Below, one piece after another: positions 1-6,360 of a stretch of 10,979 nt of DNA (its first letter is position 1; every line of letters starts with the position of its first letter). The position numbers and the translations under genes are program-made. The notes beneath the pieces were generated by a model. That model had not been told where the DNA came from. It did not search any database and saw nothing but the letters and a program-made list of their open reading frames with translations. The stretch is from an uncultured Collinsella sp. (GTDB taxonomy: Bacteria; Actinomycetota; Coriobacteriia; Coriobacteriales; Coriobacteriaceae): the NCBI GenBank assembly GCA_934646965.1, contig CAKUEZ010000066.1:1-10979 (forward strand), given 5' to 3'.

Positions 1-219
1 CATCCCAAATCGATGGTGCTCGCGAGCTCGGTGGAGCCCATGGCATTTAACGTCGGCATTTCGTTTGGCACCGCGGTAGGCGGCGCGGTAGTGAGTGGCA
101 TTGGCATTGCCTACGTGGGCGCAGTTGGTGCCGCGTTCTCGCTCGTAGCCTGGGTGCTCACGCTGGTGACAATCAAACTGGCACGCCGGGAGCGCAAGCG
201 GGCAAGGAAGCAAGCATAG
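1..219 (+). CDS. MFS transporter, C-terminal end (partial)
   Basis: The reading frame is open from base 1 and ends with TAG at 217-219, so this is the last 72 residues of a gene that begins outside the window. The fragment has two hydrophobic stretches rich in Gly, Ala and Val (about residues 18-42 and 46-62), followed by a very basic tail (RRERKRARKQ). The pattern of 'SSVEPMAFNVGISFGTAVGG' followed by two final helices is typical of the last two transmembrane helices of AraJ/arabinose-efflux-type major facilitator permeases, which export small molecules using the proton gradient. Substrate cannot be told from this piece. The gene probably preceded the LMW-PTP gene in the uninterrupted host chromosome, with 46 bp between them. 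Family assignment is by pattern recognition only. Confidence 0.75.
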   Translation, partial: HPKSMVLASSVEPMAFNVGISFGTAVGGAVVSGIGIAYVGAVGAAFSLVAWVLTLVTIKLARRERKRARKQA

Positions 220-265
220 GTGCGATAATCGAGCCCATCGATACCGATTGAACAGGAAACCGCTC

Positions 266-304
266 ATGCAACGCATTCTTTTTATCTGCCACGGCAATAT
301 TTGA
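266..304 (+). pseudogene. Displaced native 5' end of the LMW-PTP gene (12 codons)
   Basis: ATG at 266 is preceded by a plausible RBS (CAGGAAAC, 252-259) and reads MQRILFICHGNI before TGA at 302-304. This aligns with the start of the intact phosphatase at 9516, MHRIMFVCHGNICRS. The coding match stops exactly where the conserved P-loop continues with Cys-Arg-Ser. The simplest reading is that this is the original host start of the phosphatase gene, cut off when the mobile element integrated within the P-loop codons. TGA arises at the junction: host ATATTTG or ATATCTG followed by element sequence. If transcribed it would give only a 12-residue peptide, followed at once by a terminator hairpin. 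Confidence 0.85.
287..303 (+). other. attL core
   Basis: The sequence TGCCACGGCAATATTTG matches 9537-9553, TGCCACGGGAATATCTG, at 15 of 17 positions. The longest identical run is TGCCACGG (8 bp), a normal overlap length for tyrosine recombinases, so strand exchange probably falls in 287-294. In the gene frame the core reads Cys-His-Gly-Asn-Ile, the start of the phosphatase P-loop. Flanking codons differ on the two sides, as expected when one flank is host and the other is element. Confidence 0.8.
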
Positions 305-306
305 CA

Positions 307-352
307 AGAGGGGTAAACCGCCTCGTAAACGAGCGGCTCGCCCCTCTCTTTT
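307..352 (+). terminator. Rho-independent terminator just inside attL
   Basis: AGAGGGG (307-313) pairs with CCCCTCT (341-347). Inside it, CTCG (322-325) pairs with CGAG (330-333) around a TAAA loop, and CCG/CGG pair next to it. The hairpin is followed by CTTTT. Orientation is rightward, so it would stop transcripts entering from the host MFS and phosphatase promoter three bases after the truncated phosphatase frame ends. It probably insulates the element from host transcription. In the excised circle it would lie just after the element's own phosphatase start codons. Confidence 0.75.
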
Positions 353-362
353 AGCTGCCATG

Positions 363-383
363 CAACTTTTTTACAACTTTTTG
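363..383 (+). other. Putative integrase arm-binding sites, left end
   Basis: Two CAACTTTTT motifs lie 11 bp apart (starting at 363 and 374), the second inside TTTACAACTTTTTG (370-383). The same word, TTTACAACTTTT, occurs near the right end at 9388-9399. Shared short words about 70 bp inside attL and about 150 bp inside attR fit arm-type sites bound by the N-terminal domain of Tn916/lambda-type integrases. This is inferred from position and repetition only. Confidence 0.5.
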
Positions 384-400
384 AGCACAAGAACCCGCCT

Positions 401-736
401 TTAGCTGCGCCTCTTCGCCATGGCGTCCCTCAGCGCCCGAAGCACCTCGATGGCCACGGGCAGCTCATCAGCCTCAAATGAATCGAGAATCTCCTGTACC
501 TCGGACGAGAGCGCCGACTTATCAGGCTTCGGCCCATCGGACAACAGCGCATCCGCGCCGACCGAGAGCTCGTCGGCGATCTTCGACAGCACGGGCAGGC
601 TCAGCTTCGTGTTTCCGGTCTCGATATGGCTCATATGCGTGACGGAGATGCCGACCTTTCCCGCCAGCGCTTCTTGCGACATACCGCAAGCCTTGCGGTA
701 CCGCCGTATGCGTTGGCCAATCTCGAAGTACTTCAT
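401..736 (-). CDS. XRE-family transcriptional regulator
   Basis: From the ATG at 736 this is 111 residues. A Cro/C1-type helix-turn-helix fills about residues 7-62 (IGQRIRRYRKACGMSQEALA, then VGISVTHMSHIETGNTKLS), with the typical 'SQEALA' second helix and 'ISxxxxSxIETG' recognition helix. The remaining 45 residues are predicted helical and probably dimerise the protein. In-frame starts exist at 751 (ATG) and 760 (TTG). I prefer 736 because the residue order MKYFEIGQRIRRYR matches the family and because a palindromic operator covers the upstream codons; its RBS is weak. It is transcribed divergently from the envelope operon at 952. By analogy it should repress its own promoter and that operon. 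No toxin partner or peptidase domain is adjacent. Confidence 0.85.
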   Translation of the reverse strand: MKYFEIGQRIRRYRKACGMSQEALAGKVGISVTHMSHIETGNTKLSLPVLSKIADELSVGADALLSDGPKPDKSALSSEVQEILDSFEADELPVAIEVLRALRDAMAKRRS

Positions 737-746
737 GCAAACACCG

Positions 747-780
747 CCCATACGAATCAACGTGGCTTGAATCGTATGGG
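747..780. promoter_or_regulatory. 34-bp palindromic operator upstream of the XRE gene
   Basis: CCCATACGAATCAA (747-760), six bases (761-766), then TTGAATCGTATGGG (767-780). The arms are reverse complements at 13 of 14 positions, with CCCATACGA/TCGTATGGG perfect. It begins 10 bp upstream of the ATG at 736 and lies just before a TATAAT at 795-800 that faces the envelope operon. Position and symmetry fit the binding site of the dimeric regulator encoded next to it, allowing simultaneous control of both directions. Binding is inferred, not shown. Confidence 0.65.
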
Positions 781-794
781 CATTTCTCTATCAA

Positions 795-800
795 TATAAT
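795..800 (+). promoter_or_regulatory. Candidate -10 box for the envelope operon
   Basis: A perfect TATAAT occurs on the + strand in the A/T-rich stretch between the divergent genes. With a 16-18 bp spacer the -35 region would fall in the right arm of the palindrome (around 771-778), and no good -35 hexamer is seen there; TTGAAT at 767-772 would need a 22-bp spacer. A weak -35 covered by an operator suits a repressed promoter. The leader to the start codon would be about 145 bases. It contains a small hairpin (ACTGC/GCAGT, 819-832) and repeated GCAGTTT words (828, 845). Confidence 0.35.
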
Positions 801-951
801 AAACTGTGTAGGCGATTTACTGCTTATGCAGTTTAATATGAAGCAGTTTTCAGCATGGCTGCGATGAGCACGATAAAGCTAATCCGCAAAAGGGAAGCGC
901 GACCCATCGGCTCCTCGGAGCTCAAAACTCATAAAGAAAGGGGAAGGGATA

Positions 952-2169
952 ATGGAAACATCGATACGAAAAAGGGGGCTGGTGGCCCTCGCAGGCGCAC
1001 TCGCCCTGTGTGCGGCGCTTCTTTTTGGCGGCGGTGTCCACACCGCATATGCCGAGGAGACCGCGGGTGACGGCTGGACGCTCGACGGCGGGGTGCTCAC
1101 GTTGACGAAAGACGTCGCCACGGCAAACACCTACGACTGGACGCAGTACGCCTCGCAGATCACAGAGGTCAAGGTTGCCGAGGGCGTCACGGAAATCCCC
1201 GGCACCGCGTTCGCCTCGTACGGTAGCGTCCAGTACAGCAACCTGCATAAGGTGACGCTGTCCTCCACGGTGAAGACCATCAGGGTCTCCGCATTCGCGG
1301 ACAACCCTAGCCTCACCGAGGTCCATCTGAACGATGGGCTGGAGCACGTGTGGAACTGCGCGTTCCAGAATGCGGGATTCACCGAGATCAAGCTGCCCGC
1401 AAACGTCGACTGGCATTCCGATGTCTTCGTCTACTGCAAGAAGCTCACCTCGGTGACCATTCCCTCCGGTTCCACATGGGGCGGCGGCGGCAACGCGCAG
1501 TTCTACGGCTGCACCAGCCTTGAGAACGTGCATGTCGAGGAGGGCGTGACCGAGATCCCCGACCAGTTCCTCAACCAATGCGACAGCCTCAAGAATGTCT
1601 GGATCCCCAAATCCGTCACGGCCATCCATTCGACGCCCATTCTCAACTGCCGCATCATCGGCTACAAGGGGACCGAGGCGGAGCGCTATGCGAAGTGGCG
1701 TCAGGAGGTCGGCGTGAACACTGTTGAGTTCCATGCCATCGACGGCGACGCGCACGAAGGTACTTGGAAGGTCACGACCCCCGCGACCTGCACCGCGCCC
1801 GGGCAGGAGCAGCTGACATGCGATATCTGCGGGGCCGTCCAGACGCGCGAGATCGCGGCGACCGGCCACACATGGGACAAGGGCACCGTGACTACCGAGC
1901 CCACCGCGACGAAGGAGGGCGTGCGCACCTACACCTGCACCAAGTGCGGCGCGACCAAGACCGAGGCCATCGCGGCCCTCGGAACGTCGACGGAGCAGAA
2001 GAAGAAACAGGCCAGCGGCTCGAATGATTCGGCCGCGAAGCCCGCGGCGAAGGGCGGCGAGCTGCCCAAGACGGGCGACGACGCGCCCGTATTCCTCGTG
2101 CCCCTCGCGCTGTCCCTGCTCTGTATCTCAGCCGGCGTCATCGCGAAGCACCCGGGTATCACGCGATGA
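952..2169 (+). CDS. LPKTG-anchored leucine-rich-repeat surface protein
   Basis: This 405-residue protein has a signal peptide (basic residues 6-8, hydrophobic 9-28, likely cleavage after AYA at 32-34). About residues 65-262 form BspA/LRR_5-type leucine-rich repeats, recognisable by recurring 'L.xVtIPxSVTxI' units such as LTSVTI and VWIPKSVTAI. Two short repeats with a CxxCG knuckle follow (C290/C293 and C329/C332), separated by ATGHTW. A Lys/Ala/Ser linker leads to the sorting signal LPKTG (371-375), a hydrophobic stretch and a short tail KHPGITR. It should be covalently attached to the wall by a host sortase; none is encoded here. LRR_5 proteins of this sort often bind host or bacterial surfaces, but the ligand is unknown. 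ATG 952 has a purine-rich RBS (AAAGGGG, 937-943). It heads the five-gene operon. Confidence 0.85.
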   Translation: METSIRKRGLVALAGALALCAALLFGGGVHTAYAEETAGDGWTLDGGVLTLTKDVATANTYDWTQYASQITEVKVAEGVTEIPGTAFASYGSVQYSNLHKVTLSSTVKTIRVSAFADNPSLTEVHLNDGLEHVWNCAFQNAGFTEIKLPANVDWHSDVFVYCKKLTSVTIPSGSTWGGGGNAQFYGCTSLENVHVEEGVTEIPDQFLNQCDSLKNVWIPKSVTAIHSTPILNCRIIGYKGTEAERYAKWRQEVGVNTVEFHAIDGDAHEGTWKVTTPATCTAPGQEQLTCDICGAVQTREIAATGHTWDKGTVTTEPTATKEGVRTYTCTKCGATKTEAIAALGTSTEQKKKQASGSNDSAAKPAAKGGELPKTGDDAPVFLVPLALSLLCISAGVIAKHPGITR

Positions 2170-2220
2170 GCCCGCAAGGGTCGCATTGAGTATCACGGGG
2201 AGAAGGAAACGGGGAACGAA

Positions 2221-3252
2221 ATGACCGAACAATCAGGCAAGAAGAAGCGAACGGTCCTCTGGATCGCGATAGGCGTCGTGACGGCGGTCGCGCTCTGCTG
2301 CGGCGGCGCGTATCTTTACCTCTCGGCACAGGCGTCCAAGACCTACGGCGTCCCGCTCGTCGTGAACGCCGAGGGGCTCGACACAGACAAGGGAACGAAG
2401 ATCCCCGTCCGCGCCACGGGAAAGGATTCCGCGGGCAACGACGTGGACACCGTGTTCTATGCGGGGTCGGGTTCCTCCATCAAGCTTAGGCCGGGGGATT
2501 ACCGCCTTGCAATCGAGGCATCGCCCATCGCGCAGGACGGGACCATATACACCACCAAGGGCGCGACCACAAAGGTGAGCATCACCAAGGACGGCAAAAC
2601 CAGCGTCAAGAAGGAGGTCACCATCGAGCCCATTCCGGCCGAATCGGTGACGGACGAGCAGATCGATGCGGCGTACAAAGCGGCGAAGGACAGCGGCATA
2701 AGCTCCTCCAAGCTCGACAAGCTCAAGGAGAAGGCACAGAAGCGTCGGGACGATGCCGTGGCGGCCAAGAAGGCCGAGGAAGAAAAGAAGGACGCCGAGG
2801 CGAGCGCAGCCGAAAATAGCCAGACCTCGAGCGACCAGACGTCCAGCGGTGGCCATTCGTTCACGACCGACTACTTCTACGTGGACGTGCCGTCCGATTG
2901 GAAGCAGAACGAGTGGAGCGTGACCCAGCTAGACGACCACACGTGGCAAATTTCGCACAAACCGGCCAACGACTACGGCGGCGCAATCTGCATCGCCGTT
3001 GCGAAAGATAACCCGTGGCCGGTATACGGCACGCAGGAACTCGGCGCGACCGGCACCGGACTGAACGTATATGTCGGCAACGGGGCGGGAGACGGCCTGG
3101 AGAAGTATCTGACGATCGGGCTCACCAAGTCATGGGACCCGAACGATCCCAACTCCGTCCGCGGCGACGGCATGACGAACTCCCAATTCCAGGATCAGCT
3201 CAACGCGAGAGAGTGGCTCAAGGCACAGCAGGAAAGCCAACAACAACAATAA
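2221..3252 (+). CDS. Membrane-anchored extracellular protein, unknown function
   Basis: This 343-residue protein has a basic N-terminus (KKKR, 7-10) and one hydrophobic helix (about 11-34) with no clear cleavage site, so it is probably a type II membrane protein facing outward. About residues 43-160 form a beta-rich domain (LRPGDY at 89-94, SP at 101-102) ending in IPAESVTDEQ; a related domain occurs in the protein at 5131. Next come a highly charged helical stretch rich in K, E and A (165-198), a Ser/Thr linker, and a second domain (about 212-318) beginning FTTDYFYVDVPSDW. It ends in a Gln-rich tail. I recall FYVDVP-type domains in other coriobacterial envelope proteins but cannot name a family. 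It starts 51 bp after the LPKTG gene with RBS-like AAGGAAA/GGGGAA. No enzymatic motif is visible. Confidence 0.75.
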   Translation: MTEQSGKKKRTVLWIAIGVVTAVALCCGGAYLYLSAQASKTYGVPLVVNAEGLDTDKGTKIPVRATGKDSAGNDVDTVFYAGSGSSIKLRPGDYRLAIEASPIAQDGTIYTTKGATTKVSITKDGKTSVKKEVTIEPIPAESVTDEQIDAAYKAAKDSGISSSKLDKLKEKAQKRRDDAVAAKKAEEEKKDAEASAAENSQTSSDQTSSGGHSFTTDYFYVDVPSDWKQNEWSVTQLDDHTWQISHKPANDYGGAICIAVAKDNPWPVYGTQELGATGTGLNVYVGNGAGDGLEKYLTIGLTKSWDPNDPNSVRGDGMTNSQFQDQLNAREWLKAQQESQQQQ

Positions 3253-3260
3253 GTTGCATA

Positions 3261-3315
3261 GGGGCAAGCCGAACGGCTCCGGAATCTTTACCGGGGCAGT
3301 CGTTCGACTTGCCCC
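3261..3315. other. Long intercistronic hairpin within the envelope operon
   Basis: GGGGCAAG (3261-3268) pairs with CTTGCCCC (3308-3315). After one C/A mismatch, CGAAC (3270-3274) pairs with GTTCG (3302-3306). An inner stem pairs CTCCGG (3277-3282) with CCGGGG (3291-3296). No run of T follows in either direction, so it is not a standard intrinsic terminator. It occupies much of the 144-bp gap before the lipoprotein gene and could protect the upstream mRNA or tune downstream expression. Confidence 0.6.
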
Positions 3316-3396
3316 CTTCCCATCAAAGCCGACGGGAAAGCATCGAGCAACAAGCTAAATCGACAAAGCAAGCGAACGCAAAAGGAGAAAACAACC

Positions 3397-4209
3397 ATGA
3401 AGCAGTACACGAGGAGAGAGGCGCTCAAGCTATTCGGTATCGGGACGGTTGCCGTCGCGGGCCTTGGGCTGACCGGCTGCAACGGCTTAGGCGAAGGCAC
3501 GGGCGGCGGCGCTCAGAAGTCGAGCGAGCCCATGCCGGCGTCTCGGGCATTCGCTCAAGCGAGTGTTTGGCTGGAGTACAACAGCCCGGAGGACGGAATC
3601 GGAAAGGATGTATCGATATATAGATTCCTCTTCTTTGACGGGAAGGGCAACGTCACCACCTACTTACCCGCAGACGCCAGGTTCCGCGACCTGAAGGGGC
3701 TTTCCGGCGAGGAGATCGTCAAGTTTGCCACGAAGCAGGACAAAGCTAGGTTCGAAGCCGAAAAGAAACATGCCATCGAGAACGCGAACGAGGATGTCGA
3801 GAATTATCAAAATCTGGATTCCTCGTTCGCCGAAACCTTAGAACTTGCCAAGCAGGTCCTCGCGTTTGAGGAAGCTGCTCAATATTCGAAGCCCAAAGCA
3901 CACCCCTACACGCTTGAGCTTGAAACCGATGAGTCGGGCAATTCGACGGCAAGCGAGAAGCTCCGCTTCAAAGCGAGGAGCTTCGTATGCAGCGACATCA
4001 CCGCATACAACGTCATGAAAAACAATGTCGAGATCCCCAAGAGCGCCATCGAAACCTACGACGACGATATCGAACTCGGTTCTGCGACCACCGCGACCGT
4101 CTACAACACCACTTTCGCGGGATATGCGGGCTTGGTGACCGTGGTGAATGAGGGATTTTCGGGCTTCACGTGGGACACCCCCGATACCGAAGGGATAGAG
4201 GTGGACTAG
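3397..4209 (+). CDS. Tat-type lipoprotein, unknown function
   Basis: This 270-residue protein starts MKQYTRREALKLF, a twin-arginine signal (TRREALK, R6-R7), followed by a hydrophobic stretch and a lipobox LTGC with the lipidated Cys at position 28. It should be exported, perhaps already folded, and anchored on the outer face of the membrane. The mature part is acidic and mixed alpha/beta, with a helical charged section (about 105-165) and no recognisable catalytic motif or cofactor site. No family is recognised. Start choice is secure: AAAGGAG (3381-3387) lies 9 bases before the ATG. It is gene three of the operon, with the Tat signal setting it apart from its Sec-type neighbours. Possible roles include a ligand-binding or accessory component of the surface complex; this is inference from context. 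Confidence 0.75.
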   Translation: MKQYTRREALKLFGIGTVAVAGLGLTGCNGLGEGTGGGAQKSSEPMPASRAFAQASVWLEYNSPEDGIGKDVSIYRFLFFDGKGNVTTYLPADARFRDLKGLSGEEIVKFATKQDKARFEAEKKHAIENANEDVENYQNLDSSFAETLELAKQVLAFEEAAQYSKPKAHPYTLELETDESGNSTASEKLRFKARSFVCSDITAYNVMKNNVEIPKSAIETYDDDIELGSATTATVYNTTFAGYAGLVTVVNEGFSGFTWDTPDTEGIEVD

Positions 4210-4221
4210 GCAATCGATACG

Positions 4222-4260
4222 CACGGATATAGCCCGATTGCAGCTCGGGCTATATCCGTG
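4222..4260. other. Perfect 16-bp hairpin immediately upstream of an RBS
   Basis: CACGGATATAGCCCGA (4222-4237) and TCGGGCTATATCCGTG (4245-4260) are exact reverse complements with a 7-base loop. There is no following T-tract; the sequence runs AAATAGAAAGGAG into the ATG at 4279. The stem ends only about 6 bases before the Shine-Dalgarno AAAGGAG. It is probably an RNA element affecting stability or initiation of the next gene, or a protein-binding palindrome. Confidence 0.7.
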
Positions 4261-4278
4261 AAATAGAAAGGAGCGAAC

Positions 4279-5067
4279 ATGGAGGAACAGGCAAGTCTGT
4301 TGCCAGGCGTTGCCACGGCGCACGATTTGATGCATAGGGTGGTTGACCTTCAGCAACGCATCAACCAGCTCACCACTCAGTTTGCCACCAAGACGGAAAA
4401 GAAGACTAAAAGGCACCCCGTCCTCTACGCAATCGGGGGCTTCCTTATCGCGTTCACGCTTATCACGAGCACGCCACTTAAGGTGATAACGTTTCTCCCC
4501 ACCCTTCCGCTCTTCTCGATGGGAGGCTCGGAGCTTCAATTGGCGGTCTGGAATATCGTGAACCTCATCGTCTCAGCTATCATCGGTGCGATTCTATACA
4601 AGGTCATAGCGAAGACGGCGGACAAAAGCCGCTCCCAGAAAAATGCCGCGATTGACCAAAGCAACCAACAAGTTGAAGCCAACAACCAGGCCCTGGCCCA
4701 GAGCATCGAGCAAACCAAGCAGGAGATTTTCGCCGTACAGCAGCAATGGGCTTCGCAGGTCGCCCCGTGGTACCCCATGGATTACGACAGCATCGAAGCC
4801 GTGGATTTCTTCCTTGCTGCCGTGCGCAACCATCGCGCCACCACCGTACAGGAGATGGTCAACCTCTACGAGACCGAGATGCACCAGCGCCGCATGGAAG
4901 CGGGCCAGCAGCAGATTCTCAACCAGCAGCGCATCGGCAACATGCTGCAAATAGGCAACCTGTTCATGCAGGGGCAGATTCTCAATCAGGCTCAGCAGAT
5001 TAACGCGAACACCGCCAGCGCGAGCGGCAACCTCGACTGGATGGCTCGCGCGATGGGAAAGCGCTAA
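4279..5067 (+). CDS. Two-helix membrane protein with coiled coil, unknown function
   Basis: This 262-residue protein has a helical N-terminus (15-40), two hydrophobic segments (about 48-64, possibly extending to 80, and 86-111), and then a long Gln/Lys-rich stretch likely to form a coiled coil (about 115-158). The C-terminal part contains a conserved-looking block WYPMDYDSIEAVDFFLAAV followed by a helix with NLYETEMHQRRME (about 164-206). I have the impression of similar blocks in uncharacterised proteins of other Gram-positive bacteria, with no name. Both termini are probably cytoplasmic, which makes it the only operon product with a large inner-side domain. It might link the outer proteins to the cytoplasm. 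RBS AAAGGAG (4267-4273) fits ATG 4279. There is no signal peptide and no catalytic motif. Confidence 0.75.
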   Translation: MEEQASLLPGVATAHDLMHRVVDLQQRINQLTTQFATKTEKKTKRHPVLYAIGGFLIAFTLITSTPLKVITFLPTLPLFSMGGSELQLAVWNIVNLIVSAIIGAILYKVIAKTADKSRSQKNAAIDQSNQQVEANNQALAQSIEQTKQEIFAVQQQWASQVAPWYPMDYDSIEAVDFFLAAVRNHRATTVQEMVNLYETEMHQRRMEAGQQQILNQQRIGNMLQIGNLFMQGQILNQAQQINANTASASGNLDWMARAMGKR

Positions 5068-5130
5068 GTAATGACGCGGTTGACATAACGAGGTAACTCG
5101 AAACCACCATGAAAGAAAGGGGGATGGATA

Positions 5131-6270
5131 ATGAACGGATTATCCCAGTGGGCGCGCTCGCATAAGCCCCATGTCGCAGCGATAGCCGTTGCGATCGTTG
5201 TTGCGATCGTTGTTGCGATAGCCGTGGCAAGTGGAGCGTTCGCAACGTCCGAGCAACAACCAGAGCAGCAGGAGTCAAGAACTGTCGATGTGACCCTCAA
5301 CGTCACGGCCGACAACGGTTGGGACGAGAACTCCACGCCCGCCATCGCCCATATCGAGAGCAACGACGTGGACTTCTACCACGCGGTGACCCCCGATGCC
5401 GATGGCAACAAGGGCACTTCCACGGTCGAACTCGCCGAGGGCGACTACACCGTGAGCTTCGTCAGCCCCGTCAACTCCGACGGTTCCGCATTCGACATCT
5501 ACGACACGGGCGCTCCCGTCGACATCACCGTCGACGCCGACGCGAAGACCGCACCTGCCATCAACTGCCCTATGGCGCAGATTCCCGCTGACAAGGTCAC
5601 CGACGATATGCTCGCGGACATCGTCAACAAGACCAAGGACGCCATCAAGAACGGCGACGTGACCTTGAAGGGCGATGCGGGCACTGGCATCCTCGACAAG
5701 CTCGACGGTAACGTGAGCGCCAACCCGAACGTCTCCGACGAGACGAAGGAGAACGCATCCAAGGCCGAGGAGGGTGTCGATATCGACGGCAAGCCCGCCG
5801 ACAAGCCTTCCGGCGGAAACGCCAACGCTTCCGGCTCCAACACCGGAAACTCCAACTCTGGAAACGCCGGCGGTTCCCACAAGCCGAGCACGCCTGCCCA
5901 CCAGCATTCGTGGACACAGCACACCGCACAGAGGTGGGTATCCAACATGGTGACGGTCCCCGACTACGAGACGCAGACAGTCTACGGAGCGCGTTTCTAT
6001 GTCCCAACCGGCACTCCCGGCCAATACATCGCAAAAGGACCGGAGTACTGGTTCGAGAACGGATTCACGCGGGACGACCTCAATGCCATCATCGTCAACG
6101 CCCTGCGTAACGCCGACGAGAACGGCCTGTACAACGGCGTGGATTACTCCAGCTACCAGAACATCAAAAAGACCGTGCAGGTTCAGGTCGGTTCCCATCA
6201 GGAAGACCACGGTTACTACGAGGACTACGTGGACTACGTGTATTGCAGTTCGTGCGGTGCTCGTCAGTAA
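5131..6270 (+). CDS. Membrane-anchored protein with His/CxxC C-terminal domain
   Basis: This 379-residue protein begins with a short basic segment and a low-complexity hydrophobic helix (about 15-38, Val-Ala-Ile repeats). Residues 51-170 are a beta-rich domain related to that of the protein at 2221: LAEGDY (101-106), SP (112-113), then IPADKVTDDM. A Ser/Gly/Asn-rich linker (about 225-255) follows. The C-terminal domain opens with HQHSW (257-261) and ends with YCSSCGARQ, so an HxH...CxxC metal site, probably zinc, is plausible. Similar His/Cys-bracketed domains occur in surface proteins of gut Firmicutes and Coriobacteriia, to my recollection. No LPxTG follows. It is the last gene of the operon. 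The RBS region (GAAAGAAAGGGGG, 5111-5123) resembles that of the gene at 952. Confidence 0.8.
   Translation: MNGLSQWARSHKPHVAAIAVAIVVAIVVAIAVASGAFATSEQQPEQQESRTVDVTLNVTADNGWDENSTPAIAHIESNDVDFYHAVTPDADGNKGTSTVELAEGDYTVSFVSPVNSDGSAFDIYDTGAPVDITVDADAKTAPAINCPMAQIPADKVTDDMLADIVNKTKDAIKNGDVTLKGDAGTGILDKLDGNVSANPNVSDETKENASKAEEGVDIDGKPADKPSGGNANASGSNTGNSNSGNAGGSHKPSTPAHQHSWTQHTAQRWVSNMVTVPDYETQTVYGARFYVPTGTPGQYIAKGPEYWFENGFTRDDLNAIIVNALRNADENGLYNGVDYSSYQNIKKTVQVQVGSHQEDHGYYEDYVDYVYCSSCGARQ
5188..5223 (+). repeat. 12-bp tandem repeat inside a membrane-helix coding region
   Basis: GTTGCGATCGTT occurs twice head to tail (5188-5199, 5200-5211), with a third diverged copy GTTGCGATAGCC (5212-5223). Each unit adds four residues (V-A-I-V) to the transmembrane helix, so slippage would change helix length without breaking the frame. 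Confidence 0.8.
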
Positions 6271-6360
6271 CGACGAAACCATAACGGCACGTCCTGTGTT
6301 CGGGCATAGCCCTCACAGACCCGCGCGCTCCCTCCGGTCGCGTGCAGGTGTCCGTTTCCC

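Noticed and set aside
401..736. Antitoxin of a toxin-antitoxin pair
   Set aside because: No small toxin-like gene is adjacent; the nearest gene is the divergent envelope operon, so a repressor role fits better.
922..1869. Long minus-strand open frame (315 codons) opposite the LPKTG gene
   Set aside because: It lies antisense to a convincing gene with signal peptide and sorting signal; its own translation is low-complexity Arg/Gly/Val without motifs or RBS, typical of a high-GC shadow.
5275..6282. Long minus-strand open frame (335 codons)
   Set aside because: Antisense shadow of the membrane protein at 5131; the Val/Gly/Asp-rich translation resembles no protein family.
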